Positions 34,205 through 43,455 of a DNA stretch of 64,000 nt are shown in pieces. The stretch is from Pelagibacterium nitratireducens. GTDB lineage: Bacteria; Pseudomonadota; Alphaproteobacteria; Rhizobiales; Devosiaceae. Numbering within the stretch: position 1 is the stretch's first letter; each line of letters begins with the position of its first letter. The stretch lies in contig NZ_CP146275.1 of assembly GCF_037044555.1 (NCBI RefSeq), positions 1,158,501 to 1,222,500 on the forward strand, written 5' to 3'. Below the pieces are notes generated by a model. It did no database searches. It saw nothing but the letters and a program-made list of their open reading frames with translations, and had not been told where the DNA came from. The translations under genes were made by a program, and so were the position numbers.

Positions 34205-34858
34205 TCAGCGGCGGCCCAGATAATAGGACGAGATGTCGTCCGAGAGCATGCCCAGATTGCGCACCGAGCGATCGATCACGGCGCAGCGGCCATTGAAGTT
34301 GGAGCTGGTGCAGACCGTGGCGCTGACATTGCCTTCGACGCGGGCCGAGCGGATACGGTCGTTCCAGAAATTGCCCAGAAAGCGCTCGTTGTCGTTGTCC
34401 GCTGCGCAGAAGCTGCGGCCGGCGTAATTGTATTCTTCGTAAAAACACACACGGCCGTCGGGGGCGGGTTCGGTCGGGCGATTGTTGCCGATGGTCACGT
34501 TGAAATTGGGTGTGTTGATGGAAAAGCCGATATCGGGCTGATTGGGCGCGGGTGACGGAGCCGGCGCCGGTGCGGGCGAGGGGCGTCCGTCATTGACCGG
34601 ACGCAGATATCGCGCAGAGGCCCAGCCGCGGATATTGGTGGCGGTCACCTGGCACCAGGTGTTGGCGTTGTTGCATCCGGAAACCTCGACAACCTGATTG
34701 GTCGAAAGCGCGGCGATGACCGGATAATTGGTGCCCGGTCCTGTGCGCACGTTAAGGGCCGTCGTGGCGAAAGCCTGATAGGCCTGGGCGCCGGTGACAG
34801 TTGCCAAAACGCCGGTCACCGCGATGATCGCCGCGGCAGCAATTTTCCTGAAATTCAT
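34205..34858 (-). CDS. Secreted SH3 and beta/gamma-crystallin-like protein
   Basis: 217 residues. Signal peptide about 1-27 (AAAAIIAVTGVLATVTGAQA). Bacterial SH3 domain about 28-90 (TTALNVRTGPGTNYPVIAALSTNQVVEV ... GWASARYLRPV), a Pro/Ala linker (PSPAPAPAPSPAPN), and a C-terminal domain (about 135-210) with VCFYEEYNYAGRSFCA and DRIRSARVEGNVSATVCTSSNFNGRCAVIDRSVRNLG. The latter matches the Greek-key motif of beta/gamma crystallins or family I36 inhibitors. The SH3 half is similar to the protein at 12696. Envelope or extracellular role inferred. The ATG at 34858 has AGGGAG upstream. Confidence 0.85.
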   Translation of the reverse strand: MNFRKIAAAAIIAVTGVLATVTGAQAYQAFATTALNVRTGPGTNYPVIAALSTNQVVEVSGCNNANTWCQVTATNIRGWASARYLRPVNDGRPSPAPAPAPSPAPNQPDIGFSINTPNFNVTIGNNRPTEPAPDGRVCFYEEYNYAGRSFCAADNDNERFLGNFWNDRIRSARVEGNVSATVCTSSNFNGRCAVIDRSVRNLGMLSDDISSYYLGRR

Positions 34859-35022
34859 ATTGCTCTCCCTTCGAGAGATTGGGGCTTTGTGGCAAAAATC
34901 TGCCAGTGGCCCCTTTGGTTCCATTTGTCCCTGCCGATGCGCGGTTTACCGCGAGGGGGATGCTCGGTTACACAGATTGACGATTTCACTTGAACCGCGA
35001 ATGAACGGGGTTGATCGGCGAG

Positions 35023-35673
35023 ATGTCTCAAATGCTCCTCGAAAGCGTCAATGTCGGCCAGCCGGTCGCTCTGGATGCCGGGCGGCCGGACAAGCGCACC
35101 GGGATCTGCAAGCAGTCCGTGGCGGGGGCGGTGCGGGTGCACGGTCTGGGCCTCGAAGGCGATGCGGTTGTGGACACAAGACACCATGGCGGTCCGGGAC
35201 AGGCGCTTTATCTCTATTCGCGCGAGGATTACGCGTTCTGGGCGGCGCGCGATGTTGCGACCGGTCCGGGGATGTTTGGAGAAAACCTGACCGTATCGGG
35301 GATCGAAAGCGCAGATCTGTGCATCGGAGACCGGCTGGCCGTCGGGGATGTGGTGCTCGAGGTGACCTCCTCGCGCATTCCGTGCGCGACTTTCGCCAGG
35401 CGAATGGGCGATCCGGGGTTCGTCAAGAAATTCCGCGATGCGGGCCGGCCCGGTGCCTATCTGCGGGTTGTCGCAGAGGGGTACCTTGAGGCGGGACAGG
35501 CGATTGAGTTGATCCCGTTCGCGGGGGACAGGATTTCGCTGGGCGAGCATTTTGCCCTGGTGTTTATGGCAATGAAAAAGCCCCTGCCGCGCGAAATGAT
35601 CACGCGGCTGCTGGCGCTGCCGCTCGCCGAACGCGATCGGGCCGACAATCTCGAACGGCTGGCGGCGCTTTAG
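35023..35673 (+). CDS. MOSC domain protein (YiiM-like)
   Basis: 216 residues. MOSC fold with GLGLEGDAVVDTRHHGGPGQALYLYSREDYAFWA (about 41-75), GPGMFGENLTVSGIESADLCIGDRLAVGDVVLEVTSSRIPCATFARRMG (about 81-130, with the conserved Cys in IPCATF) and a C-terminal helical 3-alpha region. YiiM-type MOSC proteins are molybdenum-cofactor enzymes that reduce N-hydroxylated compounds. ATG at 35023 preferred; a TTG at 35011 and an ATG at 35032 are possible. Its stop codon TAG is the first triplet of repeat R3. Confidence 0.88.
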   Translation: MSQMLLESVNVGQPVALDAGRPDKRTGICKQSVAGAVRVHGLGLEGDAVVDTRHHGGPGQALYLYSREDYAFWAARDVATGPGMFGENLTVSGIESADLCIGDRLAVGDVVLEVTSSRIPCATFARRMGDPGFVKKFRDAGRPGAYLRVVAEGYLEAGQAIELIPFAGDRISLGEHFALVFMAMKKPLPREMITRLLALPLAERDRADNLERLAAL

Positions 35674-35793
35674 GGCCGAGGATTTGATTGAATCAAGTCC
35701 TCGACTCCATACCCTTGTTTATCGCGTGTCCGAACCGCAAAACCGTTCCCATCCCCGATCGCGTCGAGGACATGGTTTTGCTGGACACGCTTA
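35671..35793. repeat. ~125-bp palindromic repeat R3
   Basis: Spans exactly from the MOSC stop (TAG) to the stop of the convergent thioesterase (TTA on the plus strand). The hairpin here is GAGGATTTGA/TCAAGTCCTC, with sequence changes relative to R1 that keep pairing through a G-T wobble. Confidence 0.85.
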
Positions 35794-36192
35794 GGACCTG
35801 GTTTCGCCAACCAAGCGCTTTTTTCCGTCGTCGGTGAGCGCGACGTAAATGAAGTGGCCCTCGGTCACTTTGGTGCGCAGGGGCAGATCGCGGGACTTGG
35901 TCCAGGCTTCCATGCCGACCTTGATGGAGGTGTTTCCGATCCTGTCGATCCAGGTATAGACGCAAAACACATCGCCGACCTTGACCGGGGCGATAAAGCT
36001 CATGGCTTCAACGGCGACGGTGGCCACGCGTCCGCCCACGTTCTCGACGGCACAGATCGCACCGGCGATGTCCATCTGGCTCATCACCCAGCCCCCGAAG
36101 ATGTCGCCGGCAGCGTTTGTATCGGCGGGCATGGGCATTGTGCGGATGGTCATCGCGCCGCGGGGTTGGAGTGTATCGTCTTGCATGGTCAT
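35791..36192 (-). CDS. Acyl-CoA thioesterase (YciA-like hotdog fold)
   Basis: 133 residues. Hotdog-fold thioesterase: IRTMPMPADTNAAGDIFGGWVMSQMDIAGAICAVE (about 16-50) with the catalytic Asn/Asp area in DTNAAGDIFGGW, then VATVAVEAMSFIAPVKVGDVFCVYTWIDRIGNTSIKVGMEAWTKS. It hydrolyses acyl-CoA esters; chain preference is unknown. The start at 36192 overlaps the tdk stop (ATGA) and has AAAGGA upstream, so the two genes form an operon. Confidence 0.93.
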   Translation of the reverse strand: MTMQDDTLQPRGAMTIRTMPMPADTNAAGDIFGGWVMSQMDIAGAICAVENVGGRVATVAVEAMSFIAPVKVGDVFCVYTWIDRIGNTSIKVGMEAWTKSRDLPLRTKVTEGHFIYVALTDDGKKRLVGETRS

Positions 36193-36782
36193 GGTCCTTT
36201 TACCGGCCAGCGGCCGACAGCTTCTTCCCAGTGTTTGCGACAGAGCGAAAGGTATACCGATTTTTCGATGGAAACCTGATCGCCGTCGGTCAAGACACGC
36301 CCGTTCATATCCTGACGCACGACCATTGTCGCCTTGGCGCCGCAAGTGCAGATGGTGCGGATTTCGCGCAGGGTGTCGGCGGTGGCGAGCAGTTCCATGG
36401 AACCGGGGAACAGCTTGCCCTGAAAATCGGTGCGCAGGCCATAGCACATCACGGGAATGCCGAGCCGATCGGCGACGCGGGCCAACTGCCAGACCTGATC
36501 GCGGGTCAGAAACTGGGCCTCGTCGACGAGAACACAATCGACTTTGGATTCCTCCTCATGGTCACGGACCGACTGATAGAGGTCATCATCCTGCCCGTAG
36601 AGCAGGGCCGGTTCGGCAATGCCGATGCGCGAGCGGATCAGCCCGATGCCGTCCTCGACATAGAGGGCGGATGTGTAGAGCAGGGGGCGCATGCCGCGTT
36701 CGCGATAATTGTGGGCCGCCTGCAAAAGCAGGGTGGACTTGCCCGCATTCATCGCGGCATAGGAAAAATAGAGCTTGGCCAC
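36189..36782 (-). CDS. tdk: Thymidine kinase
   Basis: 197 residues, type II thymidine kinase for pyrimidine salvage. P-loop AAMNAGKSTLLLQA (about 9-22), Walker B DCVLVDEAQFLTRDQVWQLA (about 82-101, catalytic Glu), and the lid/substrate region CYGLRTDFQGKLFPGSMELLATAD. A CTCGAK pair remains of the usual zinc-binding cysteines, with a further Cys in LSLCRKHW. Start ATG at 36782. Overlaps the thioesterase gene by 4 bp. Confidence 0.95.
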   Translation of the reverse strand: MAKLYFSYAAMNAGKSTLLLQAAHNYRERGMRPLLYTSALYVEDGIGLIRSRIGIAEPALLYGQDDDLYQSVRDHEEESKVDCVLVDEAQFLTRDQVWQLARVADRLGIPVMCYGLRTDFQGKLFPGSMELLATADTLREIRTICTCGAKATMVVRQDMNGRVLTDGDQVSIEKSVYLSLCRKHWEEAVGRWPVKGP

Positions 36783-37094
36783 GGGGCCGTTCCGGAAACT
36801 GTGATCGACAGGCGCTTGTAACCCGAGCAGGCGCCGATGGCGGACCTGTCGGTGGCCTCTTCCACAGGAAAAGAAAACGGTCGCCGGGGTGGGCGACCGA
36901 AAAGGTGGTGCCGAATGGGGTATCGGCGTCGGGCGGACCGGCGGGGTATGCCGGCTGCAAGGACAACCCTATTGTCGTCTCATGACGCTGATATGACGGC
37001 GGTGCATGGGATGCCGGTTCATCTGATGTTCAGTTGAACCACGCCAAAAAGATCCGACATTGACATATCTCAATCCTGGTGGAGTTTAGCCTCA
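36783..37094. other. 312-bp gap upstream of the DUF2147 gene
   Basis: Contains the minus-strand terminator described above and a TTGACA at 37060-37065 that may be the -35 of the plus-strand gene. No ORF with support. Confidence 0.45.
36868..36899 (-). terminator. Orphan intrinsic terminator, minus strand
   Basis: Minus strand CGGTCGCC/GGCGACCG (36899-36878, 6-nt loop) followed by TTTTCTTTTCC. No gene on this strand lies upstream within 300 bp, so it may end an unannotated small RNA or antisense transcript from the 36.9-37.1 kb gap. Confidence 0.5.
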
Positions 37095-37505
37095 ATGGCG
37101 CGTTGTTTTCGCACCCTTCTCAAGCTGGTTCCCTTTGCTCTGGCGATCATGGCGACCGCGCCTTCAATGGCGCAGGACCAATTCAATCCCATCGGCCTGT
37201 GGGAGCCCGACAACAGGGAATCGCGCTACGAGTTCACCTATTGCGGCGAAAATGGCGACCGGCTGTGCGCGGAACTGGTGTGGATCCAGCAAGACAAGCA
37301 GGACGCGCGCAACACCAAATATCTCAACACCTACATGTTCAAGAACGCGCGGCATGTCCGGCCCAACCGGTGGCAGGGGACCGTAACGCTTGAAGGCTTC
37401 AATATCGGGGGCACGGTGACCCAGACCGACAACAATACCATGCAGCTCGAAGCTTGCGCGCTGTTCGTGATCTGCGAAAACATCCGGCTCAGGCGGATCG
37501 AGTAG
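37095..37505 (+). CDS. DUF2147 family secreted protein
   Basis: 136 residues. Signal peptide about 1-26 (LVPFALAIMATAPSMA). The mature part fits DUF2147: NPIGLWEPDNRESRYEFTYCGENGDRLCAELVWIQQDK, then KYLNTYMFKNARHVRPNRWQGTVTL and a C-terminal CALFVICENIRLRRIE. The family is periplasmic with unknown biochemical role. GGAG lies about 12 bases before the ATG. Confidence 0.85.
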   Translation: MARCFRTLLKLVPFALAIMATAPSMAQDQFNPIGLWEPDNRESRYEFTYCGENGDRLCAELVWIQQDKQDARNTKYLNTYMFKNARHVRPNRWQGTVTLEGFNIGGTVTQTDNNTMQLEACALFVICENIRLRRIE

Positions 37506-37560
37506 CTCTCGATCGCCCGTTCCAGGCCGCTTGCGGCCGGTGCGGCACCCCTTGTCCGGG

Positions 37561-37986
37561 TCAGCTCGATATGTATTCGCGCAGCGCTCCGGCTTCCTGC
37601 TCGGCCTCTTCGATCTTGCGCTTGACCACATCGCCAATCGAGATGATGCCGATCAGTTCGCCGTTTTCGACGACCGGCAGGTGGCGGAACCGGCCCTGGG
37701 ACATGATGTTCATTGCCTGATCGACGGTGTCGGATCTTGAGCAGGTCTTGGGCGCACGGGTCATGAGCGTGGAGACGGGCTTGGCCCGGAAGCCCTCGGC
37801 GCTGCCGGCAAGATGGCGGACGACGTCGCGCTCGGAAATGATGCCTTCGACCTTGCCATTGTCGACCACGACAACGGCGCCGATGTTGTGCCGGGCAAGC
37901 GTGGCGACCAGATCACCAATGGTGGAGTCCGACGGGACCGTCACGACGTCGCTGCCCTTGATGGTCAGGATCGATTCAACAAACAT
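37561..37986 (-). CDS. CBS domain protein
   Basis: 141 residues made of two CBS motifs (about 8-62 and 76-130: GDLVATLARHNIGAVVVVDNGKVEGIISERDVVRHL and AMNIMSQGRFRHLPVVENGELIGIISIGDVVKRKI). The pair should bind adenosine nucleotides. Such stand-alone CBS pairs are common in alphaproteobacteria; partner unknown. A strong AGGAGG lies 8 bases before the ATG at 37986. Convergent with the DUF2147 gene and divergent from the aminotransferase gene. Confidence 0.92.
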   Translation of the reverse strand: MFVESILTIKGSDVVTVPSDSTIGDLVATLARHNIGAVVVVDNGKVEGIISERDVVRHLAGSAEGFRAKPVSTLMTRAPKTCSRSDTVDQAMNIMSQGRFRHLPVVENGELIGIISIGDVVKRKIEEAEQEAGALREYISS

Positions 37987-38146
37987 GGCCTCTACCTCCT
38001 CATCGCGAACGTTCAGCTTGCCTTGTGCCGGACAAACGCGCAAGGGCCCGGAAAGGTCGACGAATTGGCGATTGACACTGCCGGTGGCATGGCGAGGTTC
38101 GCAATCACGGGCTATAGAATGGCACCGTTGGCCATTTAGATAATAG

Positions 38147-39357
<1,211 letters not shown>

Positions 39358-39358
<1 letters not shown>

Positions 39359-39553
39359 AAAAAAAGAGGCTCCGTCCGAAGACGGAGCCTTGATCGAGGG
39401 CAAAGCCCTAATCTCTCAGTTTACGACCCTGCCGAGGGAGGAGGAGACGGCTCAGGTCGGTTGAGCGAAGGATGTGGGAGGAGGATACATCATTCGCTCG
39501 GTTGCCGGGAGCGAGGGGCCTAGGGAGGAGGAGAAGGCGCGTCGCTCATCGAC
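39358..39553 (-). ncRNA. Candidate anti-SD small RNA 1 (AbcR-like)
   Basis: On the minus strand: a promoter-like TTGTTG-N17-CATATT (39588-39560), then three hairpins that put a pyrimidine anti-Shine-Dalgarno run in the loop. They are 39518-39538 (GCCT/AGGC, loop TCTCCTCCTCCCT), 39463-39499 (12 paired bases, loop ATCCTCCTCCC) and 39424-39459 (CGACC/GGTCG plus GCCG/CGGC, loop TCTCCTCCTCCCT). The RNA ends with a terminator GGCTCCGTC-TTCG-GACGGAGCC and a T-rich tail at 39389-39358. No ORF of note. A T-N11-A box lies 38 bp upstream of the -10. Confidence 0.7.
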
Positions 39554-39602
39554 AAGCCGAATATGGCCCGCGCCGGCCCGAGCAACAACAAGCAAAAGCG
39601 CA

Positions 39603-39615
39603 TACCAGCTATGCA
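39603..39615 (-). promoter_or_regulatory. T-N11-A (LysR-type) box of sRNA 1
   Basis: TACCAGCTATGCA on the plus strand, within the conserved CAGC-Y-ATGCATT shared by all three boxes; upstream of the sRNA 1 promoter. Confidence 0.6.
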
Positions 39616-39663
39616 TTAGGCACGTTCGTGCTGCTGGTGAAAATTTAGGCAGATGTGGATCCC

Positions 39664-39850
39664 CCAAAACGAGAGAAGCCCCACCGAGGAGGATCGGCAG
39701 GGCTTCTGATCAGTCGGCCGCATTCGAGGGAGGAGGATTCGAATTACGGCCTTAGGAGCGTTCAGGGAGGGAGGAGGAGGAACCCATCCCGCTCTTGTCG
39801 TCACGACACAGGGGGCTTTGGGAGGAGGAGGAAAAGCGCGCCGCGTCAGT
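39664..39850 (-). ncRNA. Candidate anti-SD small RNA 2 (AbcR-like)
   Basis: Minus strand: promoter TTCAAG-N17-TATACG (39886-39858), then hairpins 39815-39837 (GCTTT/AAAGC, loop TCCTCCTCCTCCC), 39756-39794 (GAGCG/CGCTC, large loop with CCTCCTCCTCCCTCC) and 39722-39744 (ATTCGA/TCGAAT, loop ATCCTCCTCCC). The terminator hairpin AGAAGCCC/GGGCTTCT (39707-39674) has inner CCGA/TCGG and even a TCCTCC loop, then GTTTTGG. All loops match a ribosome-binding-site complement. Confidence 0.7.
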
Positions 39851-39902
39851 GACGGTTCGTATATGCCATTCTAATCACGACTTGAAAAGTCGTCTAATGG
39901 CA

Positions 39903-39915
39903 TGGCAGCCATGCA
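39903..39915 (-). promoter_or_regulatory. T-N11-A (LysR-type) box of sRNA 2
   Basis: TGGCAGCCATGCA on the plus strand, 40 bp upstream of the -10 of sRNA 2. Shares CAGCCATGCATT with the box of sRNA 3. Confidence 0.6.
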
Positions 39916-39973
39916 TTTTGCGCAAGCCCTGCTGGGCGGTCTGCACAAAGGGTGGGCATGGAAGGCGTTTGGG

Positions 39974-40092
39974 CAAAAAAGAAGCCCCGCTCGAGGGGAG
40001 AGCGGGGCCAGGACGAGAAGCAAGCTTCTCGTTAGGAGGGAACATCAAACGCGCCCAAAGGGAGGAGGAAAGACGCGCAATGTCTGGCTGGT
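39974..40092 (-). ncRNA. Candidate anti-SD small RNA 3 (AbcR-like)
   Basis: Minus strand, about 119 nt: hairpin 40077-40050 (CGCGTC/GGCGCG with one G-T pair; on the plus strand the same pair is a mismatch, supporting this strand) with loop TTTCCTCCTCCCTTTG. Next comes a free CCCTCCT stretch, an 8-bp hairpin ACGAGAAG/CTTCTCGT (40032-40013), and a terminator GCCCCGCT/AGCGGGGC (40008-39984) followed by TTCTTTTTT. The promoter is less clear: TAATCT at 40104-40099 could be a -10 without a good -35. Its length and three-stem plan resemble AbcR/alpha-r15 RNAs. Confidence 0.7.
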
Positions 40093-40134
40093 AGGTAGAG
40101 ATTAGACGGCATCTCAACAACCCCATTCCGGTTA

Positions 40135-40147
40135 TGTCAGCCATGCA
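40135..40147 (-). promoter_or_regulatory. T-N11-A (LysR-type) box of sRNA 3
   Basis: TGTCAGCCATGCA on the plus strand, followed by TT as in the other two boxes. A weak -35 downstream fits an activator-dependent promoter. Confidence 0.6.
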
Positions 40148-40456
40148 TTGGATGCATGGCAATGCCTATTTGGCGGGCAATGTGCCTGTTTTCCTTACAT
40201 TATTTTGTATGCACCGGCGCGCGGCGGGTGCCAAAAAAATTCCCGACATCGACGTTTTTTGCCTGTTTGTGCGAAGCGCAGCGGGCTTTGCCGAGGTCCA
40301 GGCCGCTCGACAAGCGTCAATAATGCTTTTTCCGCGCGGAATCGGATCGATTTGCTCTGAATGCTTCGCGGCGATTCCGGTTGGAACCGCAGTCGCTAGC
40401 TCGATTTGAGCGCAATGCCGATTGCTGCGGCGCGAGCGGTTTCGCGCCGGCGCTTC
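40148..40456. other. 309-bp gap between sRNA array and repeat R4
   Basis: No ORF with support. Includes an ATGCAT half-repeat of the box motif (40153-40158) and otherwise ordinary intergenic sequence. Confidence 0.45.
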
Positions 40457-40585
40457 TAGAGCCGTTCAGGATTTGATTGACTCAAATCCTTGGCTCCAAA
40501 CCCTTGTTTTGGCGCGTGTTGCGAACCGCAAAACCGTTTCCATCCCCGATCGCGTCGAGGACATGCTTTTGCTGGACACGCTCTA
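40457..40585. repeat. ~125-bp palindromic repeat R4
   Basis: TAGAGCCGTTCAGGATTTGA... to ...GGACACGCTCTA. Its right-hand CTA (40583-40585) is the stop codon of lsrB. Nearly identical to R2. Confidence 0.85.
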
Positions 40586-41476
40586 ATATTGCCAGTCGCG
40601 GGCCTTGTCGACGAGAAAGTCGCGGAACACCCCGACGCGCTTGGAGCTCTTGAGGGCCGGAGGATAGACGAAATAGGTCTCGAACTCGGGAAGGTCGATA
40701 TCGTCCAGAACCCGCCTCAGGCTTGGCTCTTCCTCGGTGATGTAGTCGGGAAGCATCGCGATGCCGATTCCCTGACGGCAAGCCTGCATCATGCCGTAGA
40801 TGGCGTTGACCTTCAGCGTGGTCCGCCGGGGCGAGTTGTCGGGGCGCCCGATTCGCTCGAGAAAGTTCACATCGCCCAGATAGGAGGGCGAGGGTTCGCC
40901 AAAGGTGATGATCTTGTGGCCATCAAGGTCTTCGATCGATCCCGGAGTACCGTTTTCGGCAAGATAGCTTTCGGAGGCGTAGATGTGGAAGTGGACGGTG
41001 AACAGCTTGCGCTGGATCATTTCGGACTGATTGGGCCGGTGCAGGCGTATGGCCACGTCGGCCTCGCGCATGGCCAGATCGAGTTCGGCGTCGTTGAGTT
41101 TGATTTCGAGCTGGATGGTTGGATAGAGCGTCACGAATTCGTGGATACGCTTGGTCAGCCAGGTCGAGCCGAACCCAACGGTGGTGGTGACCAGAAGGGG
41201 CCCGGTGGGTACGTCCTGGCTTTCGGTCATCTGGGCCTGAACCGACTGGAGCTCCCAGGCCATGCGATGGGCGGTGCGAAAAAGCTGTTCACCCACCTCG
41301 GTAAGGACGAGACCGCGGGCATGACGGATGAAGAGTTTGAGGCCGAGGTCTTCCTCCAGCGCCGAAATCTGGCGGGAAACGGCGGACTGGGACATTCCAA
41401 GCTTTTCGGCCGAATGGGTAAAGCTTCCCGATTCGGCGGCGACATGGAATATGCGCAGCTTGTCCCAGTCGAGCAT
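40583..41476 (-). CDS. lsrB: LysR-type regulator, LsrB/VtlR subfamily
   Basis: 297 residues. HTH at about 1-60 (LDWDKLRIFHVAAESGSFTHSAEKLGMSQSAVSRQISALEEDLGLKLFIRHARGLVLTEVGEQL) and a periplasmic-binding-type effector domain (about 90-290). The N-terminus MLDWDKLRIFH and the position after trxB match LsrB of Sinorhizobium and VtlR of Brucella and Agrobacterium. Those regulators activate AbcR-type small RNAs and redox/envelope genes. The adjacent sRNA array with T-N11-A boxes supports the same role here. Read from the trxB side, about 75 bp downstream of it; the stop codon lies in repeat R4. Confidence 0.9.
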   Translation of the reverse strand: MLDWDKLRIFHVAAESGSFTHSAEKLGMSQSAVSRQISALEEDLGLKLFIRHARGLVLTEVGEQLFRTAHRMAWELQSVQAQMTESQDVPTGPLLVTTTVGFGSTWLTKRIHEFVTLYPTIQLEIKLNDAELDLAMREADVAIRLHRPNQSEMIQRKLFTVHFHIYASESYLAENGTPGSIEDLDGHKIITFGEPSPSYLGDVNFLERIGRPDNSPRRTTLKVNAIYGMMQACRQGIGIAMLPDYITEEEPSLRRVLDDIDLPEFETYFVYPPALKSSKRVGVFRDFLVDKARDWQY

Positions 41477-41551
41477 CCCCCACGTCCCCTCTTTGTGGCG
41501 CCGTTCGCGGGGGATCCGCGAGCGGCGATCAGTCGTTGTGGTTCGCCGCCG

Positions 41552-42502
41552 TTATTCGGCGGCTTCGGCCATTTCATGGGCCGCGAGATAGCGTTCGGCT
41601 TCGAGCGCGGCCATGCAGCCCATGCCGGCGGCCGTTACGGCCTGGCGGTAGATATCGTCGGTCACATCGCCCGCCGCGAACACCCCGGGCACCGAGGTTG
41701 CGGTGCTGTCGGGCGCGGTGACGATGTAGCCGCCATGCTTCATCTCGAGCTTACCGTTGAAAATCTCGGTGGCAGGAGCGTGGCCGATGGCAACGAAAAT
41801 GCCGTCGACCTCGATTTCGTGGGTCTCGTCGTTCGTAACGTCGCGCAGGACGGCGCCGCGCACCGAGGGGGGCATGTTGTCGCCCTTGACCTCGTCGAGC
41901 ACCGTGTTCCAGCGCACCTCGATCTTGGGGTGCTTGAACAGGCGCTGCTGCATGATCTTTTCGGCGCTGAACTGGTCGCGGCGATGGGCGATGATGACCT
42001 TGGAGGCGAAATTGGTCAGAAACAGCGCTTCCTCGACAGCGGTATTGCCGCCGCCGATCACCAGGACCGTCTTGTCGCGGTAGAAAAATCCATCGCAGGT
42101 GGCGCAGGCCGAGACGCCGAAGCCCTTGAATTTTTCCTCGGTCGGAAGGCCGAGCCATTTGGCCTGGGCGCCGGTGGCGATCACCACGCTATCTGCGGTG
42201 TAGGTCTTGCCGCTGTCGCCGGTGAGGCGGAAGGGGCGGATGTTGAAATCGACGTCGACGATCAGATCGTTTTCGATTTTCGTGCCCATGTGTTCGGCCT
42301 GGGCGCGCATCTGTTCGACCAGCCATGGCCCCTGGATGGGATCGGCGAAGCCGGGATAATTTTCGACGTCGGTTGTAATGGTGAGCTGACCGCCCGGCTG
42401 GATGCCGGCGATCATGAGCGGTTCAAGCATGGCGCGGGCGGCGTAGATGGCGGCCGTATAGCCGGCCGGACCCGAGCCGATGATTATGGTCTTGGCGTGC
42501 AT
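41552..42502 (-). CDS. trxB: Thioredoxin reductase
   Basis: 316 residues, FAD- and NADPH-dependent reductase of thioredoxin. FAD motif IIIGSGPAGYTAAIYAAR (about 5-22), the redox-active CATCDG within FGVSACATCDGFFY (about 133-146), NADPH motif VLVIGGGNTAVEEA (about 150-163) and the C-terminal FAD motif GVFAAGDVTDDIYRQAVTAAGMGCMAALEAERYL. The ATG at 42502 gives MHAKTII, the usual start; the frame is open a little upstream. lsrB follows on the same strand. Confidence 0.97.
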   Translation of the reverse strand: MHAKTIIIGSGPAGYTAAIYAARAMLEPLMIAGIQPGGQLTITTDVENYPGFADPIQGPWLVEQMRAQAEHMGTKIENDLIVDVDFNIRPFRLTGDSGKTYTADSVVIATGAQAKWLGLPTEEKFKGFGVSACATCDGFFYRDKTVLVIGGGNTAVEEALFLTNFASKVIIAHRRDQFSAEKIMQQRLFKHPKIEVRWNTVLDEVKGDNMPPSVRGAVLRDVTNDETHEIEVDGIFVAIGHAPATEIFNGKLEMKHGGYIVTAPDSTATSVPGVFAAGDVTDDIYRQAVTAAGMGCMAALEAERYLAAHEMAEAAE

Positions 42503-42656
42503 TGTATCGTGCCGATCAATTTGCGTTCGAAACAAATATGGCACGGTGCCCCGCGGTTACAAGCGCGCGTGCCACTTGGCAGGGGAAAACCCGGTATGCT
42601 GAGGCGAAATTGCATCAAGGGACGGGCGGACCTGCGATCAAGTCCGCCCGGCCCGA

Positions 42657-43130
42657 TCAAATGAAGACAATCTTGAGGATTTCGTAGCCGCGCGCGCCGC
42701 CCGGAGCGGTCACTTCAATCGAATCGCCCACCGACTTGCCGATCAGGGCGCGGGCAATGGGCGAGGAAATCGAAATGCGGCCGGCCGAGGCATCGGCTTC
42801 GGCATCGCCCACGATCTGGTAGGTCTTTTCCTCGTCGGTGTCCTCGTCGACCATTGTCACGGTCGCGCCGAACTTGACGGTCGAGCCCGAAAGCTTGGAA
42901 ACGTCCACCACTTCGGCCATGGCCAGCATGGATTCAATCTCCATGATGCGACCTTCATTGTGGCTCTGCTGTTCCTTGGCCGCGTGATATTCGGCGTTCT
43001 CGGAAAGGTCGCCATGGGCGCGCGCTTCGGAAATCGCGTCAATGATCGCGCGGCGTTCGACGCCGGCGCGGCGTTCGAGTTCGGCTTGGAGTGCGGCGTG
43101 TCCCGCCACTGTCATGGGGACCTTGTCCAT
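42657..43130 (-). CDS. greA: Transcription elongation factor GreA
   Basis: 157 residues. N-terminal coiled coil with the catalytic acidic tip ([32 protein letters not shown], about 31-62; D-L-S-E-N is the conserved tip) and a C-terminal FKBP-like domain ([46 protein letters not shown]). Stimulates RNA polymerase to cleave backtracked transcripts. The ATG at 43130 (MDKVPMT) gives the standard length and has AGGAGG about 11 bases upstream; a TTG at 43139 would be too close to it. Confidence 0.96.
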   Translation of the reverse strand: MDKVPMTVAGHAALQAELERRAGVERRAIIDAISEARAHGDLSENAEYHAAKEQQSHNEGRIMEIESMLAMAEVVDVSKLSGSTVKFGATVTMVDEDTDEEKTYQIVGDAEADASAGRISISSPIARALIGKSVGDSIEVTAPGGARGYEILKIVFI

Positions 43131-43455
43131 TTCGGCCAATCCCTCCTATCAATTATTAAATACGTTGAAGCGCATATCGAGATCCTCGCTGACTTCACGC
43201 CAGCGGACTCGACCTACGCTTTCGGGAAACTTACCTGCGAGAGGTTGCCCGTACCGGCCATTGTGGTCAAGGCCAATCGGTGGGCATTCTCCCGCGCCTC
43301 CGCTGTGCACCGGCACATATGGGGCTTTGTGCGGCGGCTGCAAGTGTCCCTTGAAATTCCTGTTTCCCAAAGAAAAGAGCGCAAACCCGCGGTCTGCGCC
43401 CTGTTTCCGTTGCCCGGCCAATGAGCCGGGCTAAGCTCATTTGGCGGATGCCGAA
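43131..43455. other. 325-bp gap between cold-shock gene and greA, no gene recognised
   Basis: One open frame crosses it but lacks a ribosome site and protein-like composition. A hairpin GCCCGGC/GGCCGGGC at about 43413-43433 without a T-run could be the 3' end of the cold-shock gene. Confidence 0.45.

Noticed and set aside
40490..42664. 724-codon open frame on the plus strand opposite lsrB and trxB
   Set aside because: It is a high-GC shadow: both genes on the other strand have clear domains, and the frame has no ribosome site and an unnatural Gly/His/Asp-rich composition. The same applies to 47885-49585, 50183-51766 and 56762-58801.
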